A stretch of DNA of 28,529 nucleotides from Reticulitermes lucifugus (taxonomy: Eukaryota > Arthropoda > Insecta > Blattodea > Rhinotermitidae), in assembly GCA_026260175.1 (NCBI GenBank), contig JAKCWW010004464.1:12582-41110 (forward strand), written 5' to 3'. Positions 9,853 to 20,150 of the stretch are shown piece by piece. Under the pieces are notes generated by a model that saw only the letters and a program-made list of their open reading frames with translations, had not been told where the DNA came from and searched no databases. The translations under genes were made by a program, and so were the position numbers. How positions within the stretch are numbered: position 1 is the stretch's first letter; each line of letters starts with the position of its first letter.

Positions 9853-9960
9853 CTGATGATGATCCCAGGAAGGGATTGAAACATGTTGGACTGGTTTACA
9901 GGGATTATATATAATATCTAAAATAAGAGTGTATTTGTTGGTTGAGTGTTTTATGTTTGA
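9853..9960 (+). mobile_element. Retroelement 3'-end motif, CTGATGA...GAAAC type (copy 2)
   Basis: CTGATGA (9853-9859) is followed by T, then GATCCC (9861-9866), loop AGGAA, GGGATT (9872-9877) and GAAA (9878-9881). The stem is five Watson-Crick pairs plus one G-U wobble. The same layout occurs on the minus strand at 2590-2625, and in both the motif is followed by ACAT.TTG and then an AT-rich stretch. Motif and order match the 3' regions of retroelements such as Penelope-like and some LINE families, and recall a hammerhead ribozyme core. The unpaired T before the stem departs from the canonical ribozyme, so activity is doubtful. Confidence 0.45.
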
Positions 9961-11570
9961 TTGATGACAGTGCGCGGTATGAATAATATAAAAAAGGTTA
10001 GACAAGTTCAGCTAATCCCAATCAATCCGGATAGAATCTCACGAGGTCAAAGAAGCAATAAGGAAGAGGATGCGTCATGACGTAAGACGTAACGAATTTA
10101 ATTGTTTCAGAATTCAAGATAAACCATGACTAAAAAGAAAGCTTATTTCGCTAGCAGAACATGTATATGTATATTGCAAGATATTAACATTGTCATTTAC
10201 TCAGATATCAATGAGATAATACAAGTATTTCACAGAAATATAGCAGAATTATTGCTTGAAGGGACTGATTCAAGTGAGTTTTTTATTGTTGAATTCATTT
10301 CGTTTCCATTTCTCTCATTTTCTCTGAAAACTCGATATCGAAGCACCACAATGCCTCCGAGTAACACTGGTGTTCTGAAGATGCTTATTGACGTATGGCT
10401 TACCGTCGTCGTGAACCGGAAATCTTAGGAGAAATGAATATCATTTATGAGGCTTAATACCTTAAGGAATTACCAATACTTCTGCAGAACCGCCTACCCA
10501 AGCCTGTTAGTGGCTTTGGAACAATCGAATAAGAAAAGGCGACAAATCCTAGGATTTCGCACAGCTGAGCGACACACTAGAAATTATCCGACACTAACAC
10601 AATATGACCACTATAAGTGACCGTGTTGTTAGACTTTGGAACCACCTGCACTAGGGATTTGCAGGTTCAAATGGGAAGTCATTGTAAAAAAGGAAGAATA
10701 GAAAGAAAGAGAGGAAGAAATACAGGCCAAAAGGACAATTGTAGGAAATAAGAAGGAAGGAAAGACAGAAAAAATCAAGAATGAATGAATAAATTCAGTA
10801 CGTAATTAATGGATAAATGAATGAATGAATGGACACGTAATTTGGAAGAAATAAAGAAAAATGGAAAGCGAAATAAATAGGCTAAAGAAAGAAACACACG
10901 GGGCAAGAAGGAGAAACGAATTAACAGATTCGGCATAAGAGATTTGTACATAATACTCGTGATCTTTTGTGGTGAAAAGCGGCGACTGGAGGACGTACTT
11001 TACTTGTGGCGAAAATAAAATCAAATCTAACGTGCGATGTGCAACAATACGAAACTTTGAAATAAAAAAAACGCCTTGGTCGGTCAATGTCCCATTTTCG
11101 GTCTTTTTTTACACACGACGCACCGAATATCGCAATTGGGTAGCCAGCAACTCTTTTATCAGGATGTGAGTTTAAAACCTCAGTCCGGAGATCGACTGCC
11201 CACACCGAGATATTTCGTGGCATTCCTCAATTCGTCGACACAAAAGAAGCGTCAGCCCTTCAGAAACACCAGTACATGTCCCTATCACATAGTCTTGAGA
11301 TCTTCAGGCATAACAATCCCGTGCACTTGAAAAAGTGCCACTAGATGAGTTAAGTCACGGTTTATGGTTAATTCCATACGCTGGAGCATTTTTCTACTTG
11401 GAAACCTGACAATAGCTCACCTGGTCAAATATCAATCGCATTTTATAGAAACCCAAATGTCATCGTTTTTACGACAGTCTGTCACTGAATACCATAATGT
11501 GACAGACACTAGAAACTTTTCTTTAAAGCCTAACTCTATTTATTCAAACTTAGTTTTAATGTTACCTTCC
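9961..11570. other. No recognisable gene; purine-rich tract
   Basis: No gene is supported. A strongly purine-rich plus-strand stretch (AAGGAAGAA-, GAAAGAAAG- and GAATGAATGAAT-type words) spans about 10680-10920. The 100-codon open frames at 10126-10428 (plus) and 10921-11223 (minus) carry no motif that I know. Around 11130-11195 GGGTAGCCAGCAACTC and GAGTTTAAAACCTC look faintly like tRNA A and B boxes, too weak to call. Confidence 0.4.
10684..10915. repeat. Purine-rich low-complexity tract with (GAAT)n runs
   Basis: On the plus strand A and G dominate, with irregular GAAA/GGAA words and two short GAATGAAT runs (10779-10790 and about 10817-10829). It is simple sequence; the minus-strand frames crossing it are composition artefacts. 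Confidence 0.7.
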
Positions 11571-11571
11571 T

Positions 11572-11848
11572 GTACAGCCAGATCAACGCCATGAAGGCGT
11601 ATGTTTAAAGGCGGTAGAGCTCCAAGCATTTGTAACTTCGGCACTAGAAGGTGATTGGTCAACTTCATGCTTCAGCCACTTTACATCCGAAGATAAAGCC
11701 CACGGTACACATGGCACAGGAGGCTGGCTGCACCGTAGAGCCGGTCTGGACGTGATGGCGAAAAAATTATCCCTGCCCCGAAATAAATCGAAACCAATTC
11801 CTTCAGCCGACAGGTAATCCCTAAGGCGACTGACCCAGTCGCGCTTCT
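11572..11848 (-). mobile_element. SINE family A, old copy
   Basis: Read on the minus strand the copy starts with a tRNA-like head (GACTGGGTCAGTCGCCTTAG as worn A box, GGTTTCGATTT as worn B box). It continues with CGTCCAGACCGGCTC and CAGCCAGCCTCCTGTGCCATG, then TTCTAGTGCCGAAGTTAC, GGAGCTCTACC and CCTTCATGGCGTTG. The copy at 13570-13861 has the same blocks in the same order (CGTCCAGACTCGTCC, AACCAGCCTCCCGTACAATG, ATCTAGCGCCAAGGTTA, TATACCTCTACTCC, CCTTCATGCCATGTTA). No target-site duplication is evident. Divergence suggests this is the oldest of the three copies. The ends are approximate. Confidence 0.65.
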
Positions 11849-13554
11849 TCTATATCCAAATAGTTATATGTACAGGCGCTAATAACCTCTCTGTTTAGGT
11901 TACATTCGATTTTTACAAGCTTTCTAATCTGATAAGCGGGTATCTGTTTTGTTCCATTGCGTTATAGATAACGACAATGCCCCTAACAATTACCCTTGAG
12001 GACACAAAATAAGATCTTTTTCGCAAGACCTGGACACAGTAGTGTTGATCTGAGTGCAGGCAGCCTCCTCTTCTTTGCCGGATATCACTGCTGCATTATG
12101 GGTAACGGAATTAGAGATGAAGTGGATAATGGACTGGCTGAAACTACACAGAAAGGTCAGCAGAGAATATACTTGGATCAAATATCCGACGTTAAAACAG
12201 CGATGGTGGGTACGTATAGAACTAAGGCTTAGTTATAAATACGTTTGAAGATTTCAGTGAATTAGAGTGGATTTGTGTTCTACAGATACCTACAAATTGT
12301 ATTAAACTATGCGTCCTCTAAATATCTTCATACTGTTTATCTTCATAACAAGAACTGAAATATGTAGCTAAACCTAGCCAATTTTGGGACGAAACCGCAC
12401 AGCCTTTTATGTGTAGAAGAAGTGATAATATCCACGAAAAATTAAGGCCGTCTCTAATACACTAAATTCCCCTCATTTGTGAAACTTTGTTTACGTCCAG
12501 GCCGTCTCACAACTAACGGCGTCCGTCAAACACACTAAGCGTAATTCCTCTCTTCGAGAATAACATCCTACAAGAGGCCTGATCAACCGGAAGCTGGCGT
12601 GAAATATTATGCCGACGACACAGCGTTATGTTGCCCGCAGAGACAATCAAAACGAGACGACGTATTTTAACCATTTCCTTGGCAAAGCAAATATAGAACA
12701 CCGAAAAACCTATGAGCCATTTATTTATGGAGACATACGTTATATTACTAATTACTTTTTAAACACGTGCTAAAAGAGCGACAACCTAGCCTACGTTGTG
12801 TACTGAATTTCTTATAAATTCTTATTTTTCATATTCTTTATATTTTTGTTGCACATGAGGTATAGAAAAATGCATAGTTAAAATTATACATACAATTATA
12901 CACATAATTATTCATTTTGTGTACTAAATTTCATGTCGCCCACATGCAGACCCAGTTTTGTCGAAGTTGCCCGCACCACACAAACTGCTGAGCAGGCCTG
13001 TTCATACACCCTTAGAGAGTTAGCAATAAACAGTCTCCTACTATACGTATCTCTAAAAATTTTAATTATTCTTAATGCCTAGCGGTTGCGTATAACACAC
13101 GCCGTGCGGCAATATATGATCGCAGGCTGCAAATACACGGCCAGATTTCCTGTATAATGTTTTCATTATCTGGTCAAGATCTCAAACACTCCCAACCGTG
13201 GCTCCAAGCTAATACAGACAACAGTGCGATTTAATGTAATACAATGAGATCCACCTATTCTCTTCTCCAGTATGTAGATGACTGGAGGTTGCTTCTTCAA
13301 GGGAAAAGTGACCGTCATATGATTTTGAACAGGTACCACCATCTACTTTACAGACATTTTACCCCCACAAACACCACACGCTTCACTGAACGCTTACTGG
13401 CGCATTCACCTTGCTGTCTTTTGTCTCTGTGTGTGGAAGGAATAAACAGTGTTGCGTCTCTGCTTTCCAAACTTCAAGAGTTGAATAGGAAATTGAAATA
13501 CCTTCTATTTCCTATTCATTCGTATATTGGCCGATGGAAGTGCAAGCCTCCTCT
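11849..13554. other. No recognisable feature
   Basis: Several open frames of 60-80 codons on both strands, and the first 108 codons of a frame starting at 13244, have no convincing homology. The 13244 frame contains the string QYVDD, but its surroundings do not resemble a reverse transcriptase. I see no gene here. Confidence 0.4.
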
Positions 13555-13569
13555 ATTGTATAGTAAAAG
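13555..13569. repeat. Target-site duplication of the 13570 SINE, left
   Basis: ATTGTATAGTAAAAG here is repeated as ATTGTGTAGTAAAAG at 13862-13876, one mismatch in 15, immediately outside the SINE. This length is typical of LINE-mediated retroposition and fixes both ends of the element. Confidence 0.9.
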
Positions 13570-13861
13570 CGTGGGCCGGGATAGCGTAGTCGGTATAGCG
13601 ATTCGCTATGGGCTGGACGGTCCGGGGATCGAGTCCTGTTGAAGACGAGATTTTCCGCACCCGTCCAGACTCGTCCTGGGACCCAACCAGCCTCCCGTAC
13701 AATGAGAACCAGGTCTCTTAACNGGGGGTAAAGCGGTCGGGGCGTAGCGTTGACCACTCAACCTCATCTAGCGCCAAGGTTAAAGAAAGAGTAGAACTAT
13801 ACCTCTACTCCCCGTCTGGGCCTTCATGCCATGTTATAGGGTGACATTTACCTTTTACCTT
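13570..13861 (+). mobile_element. SINE family A, copy with target-site duplication
   Basis: This is a tRNA-derived short retroposon of about 292 bp. A box TAGCGTAGTCGG is at 13582-13593 and B box GGATCGAGTCC at 13626-13636, spaced as in a tRNA. The body contains GGGGGTAAAGCGGTCGGGGC, shared with the copy at 26154, and ends with CCTTCATGCCATGTTA and a TTTACCTTTTACCTT tail. It is transcribed by RNA polymerase III when active and moved by a partner LINE, not identified. Its translation gives the spurious peptide DSVVGIAIRYGLDGPGIES, which I recall from many wrongly annotated insect proteins, and an upstream open frame runs into it. One unknown base lies at 13723. The flanking duplication is 15 bp. 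Confidence 0.93.
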
Positions 13862-13876
13862 ATTGTGTAGTAAAAG
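13862..13876. repeat. Target-site duplication of the 13570 SINE, right
   Basis: ATTGTGTAGTAAAAG, the right-hand partner of the duplication at 13555-13569. Confidence 0.9.
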
Positions 13877-14235
13877 GAGAATGTCTCCTTAATTAATATT
13901 GGGCACCACGCAATTAAGATGCAAGAGGGAATTGAGGAAGAGATCCATGCATTCCTAAAATGTCATTAGGTAGAAATGAGTGGTTAACATCATCCATGGC
14001 CGCTTTATGCCCCAGAATATAGTTCTAAGTAACCAGTGGATATGAGGTTAGTTGAACCCCAGTGTTTGTATGTAGCTTTGGCAAGAGAAAAAAGAATCCA
14101 CAGCCAGCAATCAAATCAGTCTTCAAGAACCGGTATACCGTTTGAGCTGTACGAAAATCTCCCCCGCTATAGGTAAAATCATGTTAGTATAAGCCATGGA
14201 AGTGTATAGGGACTAGGAGCTGAAACATCTAAATG
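13877..14235. other. No recognisable feature
   Basis: About 360 bases between the SINE and the inverted-repeat element. No signal is recognised. Confidence 0.4.
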
Positions 14236-14286
14236 GAGTCGAACTCGGTTATAACGTCATAAATGGACTGAATATTTTGTGTCGTT

Positions 14287-14295
14287 ATAACCGAG
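14287..14295. repeat. Target-site duplication of the nested SINE, left
   Basis: ATAACCGAG immediately before the SINE head, repeated exactly at 14535-14543 just after its A-rich tail. Confidence 0.85.
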
Positions 14296-14534
14296 AAGTG
14301 CCGATCCCAGTGGCCGTGCGGTCTAAGGCGTGGGTCTGCGGCCGCTCGCTTACTAGNNNNNNNNNNNNNNNNNNNNNNNNNNNNNNNNNNNNNNNNNNNN
14401 NNNNNNNNNNNNNNNNNNNNNNNNNNNNNNNNNNNNNNNNNNNNNNNNNNNGTGTCTAAAGTGTGTGATCGTGAAGCCTCGAAATGAGGAGGCCTAGGCA
14501 CCCGAAAAGGGGCTATTGAGCCATAGAAAAAAAA
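14296..14534 (+). mobile_element. SINE family B, nested and containing an assembly gap
   Basis: The head AGTGCCGATCCCAGTGGCC is followed by GTGCGGTCTAAGGCGTGGGT, an A box of tRNA-Leu/Ser type. The B box falls in the run of unknown bases (14357-14451). The 3' part (GTGTCTAAAGTGTGTGATC, GAGGAGGCCTAGGCAC) and an A-rich tail match the second copy at 26489-26754 on the minus strand. It inserted into the inverted-repeat element at 14236-14650 with a 9-bp duplication, so it is the younger of the two. Compared with the other copy, about 120 bases are expected where 95 unknown bases are placed. Confidence 0.92.
14357..14451. other. Assembly gap (95 N)
   Basis: A run of 95 unknown bases inside the SINE. 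Apparent open frames crossing it are meaningless. Confidence 0.99.
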
Positions 14535-14543
14535 ATAACCGAG
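14535..14543. repeat. Target-site duplication of the nested SINE, right
   Basis: ATAACCGAG, exact partner of 14287-14295. Confidence 0.85.
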
Positions 14544-14714
14544 GATTATAATGTTATGGTTAAGAGTGACGAATTAATTCGTACCACAGAAAATCTGACT
14601 CTATAGGCGATGTGTTTATAAGCCGATGTCTTTATGACCGGATTCGACTGTGTTATTAATCTAGGCAACACATGGAGGCAAGTCGTCAACTCACGCTCTG
14701 ATAGCTTTGTTCTC

Positions 14715-14855
14715 GATGTAAGTACCCCCTACACTCACTTCAGCGTAGACTTTTTTGCCCAGAGTTGAGGTGGAAGCGCTTGCTGAGATAAAAGTACCTG
14801 ACTCTGCTGGGAATCGAACACCGAACATTCAACTGGCAGCAAGTTTCCCGAGTTA
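14715..14855 (-). mobile_element. tRNA-derived SINE fragment, a third family
   Basis: On the minus strand, GAGGTAACTCGGGAAACTTG, then CTGCCAGTTGAATGTTCGG and a good B box GTTCGATTCC (14810-14819), then CAGCAGAGTCAGGTACTTTT, CGCTTCCACCTCAACTCTGG and CTACGCTGAAGTGAGTGT. The A box is worn. The order of a tRNA-like head followed by an unrelated body is that of a SINE, and the body differs from families A and B. No duplication is found. Confidence 0.55.
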
Positions 14856-16544
14856 CCTCAACTCATTTTCTACTTGATCTTCCTTTTACCGACAACTATC
14901 ACTTTCTCTTCCCGCTACTCCGCCGCCGCGTGGCGGTCGGCTGAATGAGTCGACGGAAGTATCAACCTACAGTTGTCCGATAAAATAATGACCCTACGTT
15001 ACGGATGGTTATAAAACGTTCACACAAACGGACGACTTATCAGATCATGTTGTCGACCATCTGTGAACAACAAGAAACAAGTCAATGTCCTTGTCCCGAG
15101 CGACATCCGAACTGACCCTGATCTCCGACGTGTGTTTATACGCGACACAAATAATTTCCTTTTTGCAATATATAATTCTGCATTATAATTAAGGCAACAA
15201 AACAGCAGAATGTTGATTACGGATTTGATTGAAGGTCTTAAAATTCCCTTCCACGTGATATCAAGCACTACATAGTTTGTATTAAACGTCACGACGATGA
15301 TTTATGGGTCTCAGAAGGTCCGCCTCCCTCCTGTCAATGGATGGAACAAAAAGGAGTCCGTTGTTACTAAGGTCCCTATCTCCAATTATTTAAGCTGACC
15401 CCCCCCCCATTTAACGACCTGCTAAATAGTTTCAAACGAAAACCTAACCCAGTCCAAGATTAACAGTTTATCAAATAGGCCACACGTTTGCAGAAAACCC
15501 AATAAAACTCTTTCATACTAAATATTAAACTTTTCTCATTTATGAACTCGTGCGCCTTTTAATGCACCAAATTAAACGGATTTCTTCGAGTTTCATTCCT
15601 GTCAAAGCTAACTGAATTTGCAAACACAATCAACAAATAAAGTAGCTAACAGCGAGCTGGAATAGGTTAAAATTGCATTACATTTTTGTGGCTTAAAGAC
15701 CTAAATGAAAAATTCATTATAAGTTCCAGTATATTCTTGTAACTTCCTTTTAAGTTAAAACTCGATTTAATAATAAGAAAGCGACTTTCAATTGTCAGTT
15801 TATTTTATGGGCAATGCTTTTTTATTACCAATTACTTATTTATTTTCTTTACGGCCGTAATACCCTCTTACACAGTAAACTAGAATTAAATATTTCATGG
15901 CGCATCCAAATATTGTAAAAGGGATGAATGCGCTGAAGATCAGATAAAGTGTTCGTATTAGCTTGGACTACCGCGATTCGATTATCGGTGTGGAGTAGAT
16001 ATCTCTTTTCTTCACCACTTCCAATCGTGGTTCTTCCCGATGGCTTAAAGCGGCCTGAACCTGAAGCTGGTCACTCTCTTCCGATTAGTGCCGATGTCAA
16101 AAAGATGCTTCCTATAATTTTTCATTGCTTGGCACTGAATCAGGAGCTGGGAGAACTCTACATTTCTACATTGTGTTCAGTTTCATTTCATTCGGATGTC
16201 GTGGTATAACGCTAGTTGTACTCTAAATTCTCTGCCTTCTTCTCGTTCCTTCAGACGACGAAGGCAGCCAGACAACGAAACCTTTTCGATGTTTTAGAGT
16301 GAGAGGATCATTGTCCAACATTTCCGTCACAACTAAAACGCTAGTTGTGTGGAGAGCTGTTAATACTGACTGGAGATTCTTTCGTCTGATTGCACATACT
16401 AGTATTCGTATGTTTATAAATGGTCGGTTACGTAAAATGACAGAGATATGATGGATTTTCAATATCTAAGATCCCTAAATAATAAAAATTAAACGAGGAG
16501 TCATTACAACGTTGAACGTGGCTCATTTCTTCCCCTGAGATATC
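14856..16544. other. No recognisable gene
   Basis: Open frames of 80-90 codons at 15020-15292 (minus), 15949-16209 (plus) and 16223-16462 (minus) have no motif I recognise. A short C tract lies near 15400. Nothing else is seen. Confidence 0.4.
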
Positions 16545-17405
16545 TTATTTTTCGGCATAATTTCTGGAAACTTTGATGCATTTGTCCCATTTTGGAACGA
16601 ATTTAAAAATTCCGCCGCCGCATAAATCTGTCTCTTGCATTCGCAACCACTGACAAATAGCCTTTTCCACTTTCTCGTTATTGTGGAGTCTGCGACCTCC
16701 TAGGACCAAGAAGAACGGTCAGAAAAAAAAGGTGATGGTCTAAACGTACCTGCAACAACGACGCTCACTGTGTACGGTTGGGTCTTCGTGCTGAAGGACC
16801 ACATCTCGCGATAGACGCCCAGGCCTATTCCTGCTAAAAGCCTCAGGCAGTCGTCGCAGCGGGTCGCAGTAGGCCTTGGCGTTGATGGTTGTGCTCCGAG
16901 CTATGAATTTAACGTGAATCACTCTTTCTGCATCCCAGAATTCAGATGCCATATCTTTTCCAGCAGACTGACACAGTCTGAAATCTTGATCCTTGGAGAA
17001 CTTAAAGTTTTTCCACTACATTTTAGCATCAGTGTCTGTCACTGTGGATTCTAAGGACGCGCTTCCTTCTTCTTTAAGCCGTCTGAGATGTGAAAGAGTA
17101 ATCTCAAAACGTCGGCTTTTTGCTCTTCCTTCAGTAATCTTGGTGCCCAAAGTGCGCACACTCTGCAGTATCTTACTTATTCATGAACAATTTGGTATAT
17201 AATTCCTAAGAATAACTTCAATGCAGCGAATAAATCTCGAATTGTGACAGGTCGGTTTTCGAAAATCAACTCCAGTATTACCTTTACATCCGTCCCTGAT
17301 AAGCTGAGCAAACTTTTTTTAAATACTGAAATCTAACTATGTCAGCACAACACACCTCTTAACAATTTGCGCTGAATTTCGATGACGGATAGATTTTCGC
17401 CCATA
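16545..17405 (-). pseudogene. Mariner-family transposase pseudogene
   Basis: Minus-strand translation gives, in order, mariner transposase segments. They are SVIEIQRKL (first helix-turn-helix region, worn), RPVTIRDLFAALKLFLG and IYQIVHE (second helix-turn-helix), VCALWAPRLLKEEQKA, HLRRLKEEGSASLESTVT, SAGKDMASEFWDAERVIHV, NRPGRLSRDVVLQH, LGGRRLHNNEKVEKA and WDKCIKVSRNYAEK with a stop at 16545-16547. It is broken by stops (for example after IYQIVHE and before WKNF), by frameshifts, and by a deletion of roughly 100 bases that removes the region holding the third aspartate of the D,D34D triad. The first (TGDE-type) and second (HDNARPH-type) motifs are also altered. Length is about 0.86 kb against about 1.04 kb for an intact gene. 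I did not find terminal inverted repeats. The transposase is dead. Confidence 0.9.
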
Positions 17406-17481
17406 AGATCCAAATCACATGACATATTTCTTCGAGGGACAAATTTTCCAGTGTCGTTGACGCACAACTTATGATCAACAT

Positions 17482-17517
17482 GTCTGACTGACTGACTGGC
17501 TGACTGACTTACTGACT
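17482..17517. repeat. (TGAC)n microsatellite, imperfect
   Basis: About nine TGAC/TGGC/TTAC tetranucleotides in tandem with a few substitutions. Simple sequence next to the mariner relic. Confidence 0.8.
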
Positions 17518-18599
17518 AAATCTTGTGTTGCATGTCACTCCTATTACAAGAGCTACCTGCTACTGAAACATAAACTGCTTGAATAACAAAAAAAAACTGG
17601 CAAGCTTGGAAACCTTCTTCATTGAACTGCCTTCTACAAATTGGGATTGGTATGAAAAAGAAGCGATGATACATTATTCATTTGATGCTGCGTAATCTAC
17701 GAAACACAGAAACTTTCTTTACGTAAGCAAAGAAACTAATTATTCTTGTATTCTCCTGGAAGCGCCGACAGAAACACAAAGTATGTAACTCGTGTTTATA
17801 GTGATAGCAGCCAAACTTAGGACTGGAATTCATAAGCCATATTGACCTAAACATCACTGAACCGTAACAACTATTCCTCCACGGACTGAGGGTATTGGGG
17901 TCAGTCAGTATCTGTACCTAGAACGATGTATGCCTTGCTATTACACGCACCAACAAACACAAAAGGCTCGTTAACAACTTCTGTAATTGCTTACAAACTC
18001 AACAAGCCATTTTATGTACTTCTGCCTAGCAGCCTGTCCGCCTGACTACCCTAAGTGACAAACCGAGGATCGCTTAAATTCAAACAATATAGAAAATATA
18101 GCAGCCATCGCTAATAGAGAACTCTTCATGTTTTAGGGTTTAAGAAGAAATAAATACAGTAGAGTCGGAGTATCAGACGGAAGGAAGGTCAGTCTACCGG
18201 CAATGCCGAGTAGAGTGGAAGCCTGAAGAAATATTATTCAAATCCATTAAAATCTCAAAAGATTTGCTGTGTAAATTATGTAACACACAGTACAAGACTG
18301 TAAGTTTCCACCACCAGACGGAATTGCGTGTCACAAGTCCGGCACGCTCGTAATTGTATTACACACACAAATCACGTGGCACAATCACGGTATATGTAAA
18401 ACCGTTAAGATTTTGCCGGATTCATGACTCCATAATTCCTCCTGGTATTCTAATTTTAAAAATTTCTTCTCTCTACTATTTGATTCAGACATTTATGTCC
18501 TCAGATTAATATTTACAAAGCAGTGACGTTGAATACACGTACGGACATTATGATATATGACCAATAGTAACACTACTCCCATATTACATGTTTATTCCA

Positions 18600-18660
18600 C
18601 TGAACATAGTCGAGCTTGGCCGAAACCTGTAAGAAATGTTCATGTTTCGTCTATGCTCAG
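18600..18660. repeat. Imperfect inverted repeat, 14-bp arms
   Basis: CTGAACATAGTCGA and TCGTCTATGCTCAG pair with two mismatches across a loop of about 33 bases. Function unknown. Confidence 0.55.
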
Positions 18661-20134
18661 CGTATATTTTACGGTAGTGATTTGGTGTTACTGGTAGTAC
18701 GGTATGTGCATGGCAAATAATGAGCACAATTAATAAAAGGTTTCAGGTTAATTTTCTTCAAATTTGAAATATTTTTCCTCCTTTACCATTAAATTTTAAG
18801 TGACTGACAAAGTCTCAAGCGATCTTTTCATTAAGTGTTTCAGTCACACTTTGGTCCAGCATTCTATGCATGCTCCTGAAATGGATATGTGACGCAGTTA
18901 CATTAACTTACTAAACAGTAGCATAGACGAAAAACTGATTAATTACGCAAACATTTAATAATATGTATCCCTTGCTAGAGTAATTAATTATCAAATTCCG
19001 ATCTTTCATGATCCCAAAAAGAAACTTTGTCAAAAATGCAATATTTCTTTTTTAAAAATGGTCATCATTATTACAAGTAAAGTTGTCCCTGTGCACGCCA
19101 TAAGGCACATGTAGGCATGGAGGTACAGCTCCACTGATTTTTAACTTTCGCGCTAGATAAAGATGAGTTGTCCGCTTTACACATCGCAGGATTTTCTCCG
19201 AGGAAAGGGTCCCCGGCACCCGTTGAGGAGGAGGACAGATGGAAGCCAGATACAGACTTGAAGCGTTGGAGAAGAGATACACCTTTTCCGACTGCAGAAA
19301 TGCGAGCCACGATTACTCGGCCGACCAGTCCGTAGCCTCGTCAGTATATCGAGTACGTCACCTTGCCTCCATTTATCATCACATAGTACTAAACGTTTAT
19401 AGCAAATGCAAGATAAATATGCGGCAGGTAGAAATTGCGTCAACAGAAGAAGCAATTTTTTAATTATGTGATATTCTTGAAAGCTCATATCCTCATCATC
19501 TTACCTAATACTTAAAACAGAATGCACGACGTATTTCGCCTTAGGATCTCATTCGCCGAAAAGATAAAAGTTTAGGAGATCCGACGAAAGTGGCGGCCTG
19601 GCACAGAAGAAATGACGATATCCCGTCTAGAAAATATTTACAGTCTCATGTGAAGGAAACGTTTACTTGAACATAACCTCTTGTATTCAAGACTTATGAA
19701 ATACACGCGAATTTAGACACGCTGAACACACGGACTCTAATTCTACTTCACTTCAAAATCTGGTTAGCAGAAAACTCGTTACTCTCTCCGTTCTACTTCA
19801 TTTTCCACCACTTCTAGTTATTAATTATCGCATTTTCATTTCTCATCCGATTCTGTTTAATTTGTAGATACGTAATTTAAGAAAATACCGCACTTCTGTC
19901 ACGTGTAACAAATTTTCTGTCAAGCTGAATAAGCAAAACAGAACACATACAAACGTCAGAAATTAAAATCTGTACAATTTCAGAAAACGTAATTCATGAT
20001 ATACTGTGGTTAGAGAAGACTCAGTACCATAAACTAATTTCATATATATTCATTAACTGTAAAACCCCAATCAAATGCTACATAATCACACAGTGCTTTT
20101 CAATTATTAACATGTTGTAATTGAAGGTGGCGTT

Positions 20135-20150
20135 CATAAAAGCTTTTATG
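20135..20150. repeat. Perfect 16-base palindrome
   Basis: CATAAAAGCTTTTATG is identical to its own reverse complement. It is isolated, with no protein-binding family suggested. Confidence 0.8.

Larger units (their letters stand above)
14236..14650. mobile_element. Short inverted-repeat DNA element (MITE-like), interrupted by a SINE
   Basis: The left end (GAGTCGAACTCGGTTATAAC) and the reverse complement of the right end (CAGTCGAATCCGGTCATAAA) form an imperfect terminal inverted repeat, with further similarity inside (GAATATTTTGTG against AGATTTTCTGTG). Removing the inserted SINE and one copy of its duplication leaves about 167 bp with no coding capacity. The repeated CGGTTATAA-type words and the CAGT-like ends suggest a non-autonomous relative of the pogo/Tigger branch of Tc1-mariner, but no TA duplication is visible at the flanks, so the assignment is inference. 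Confidence 0.6.

Noticed and set aside
13244..13642. 132-codon frame containing QYVDD, as a reverse-transcriptase remnant
   Set aside because: The surrounding residues do not fit a reverse transcriptase, and the C-terminal quarter is translated SINE sequence.
14229..14501. Open frames across the N run
   Set aside because: They are open only because unknown bases cannot encode stops.
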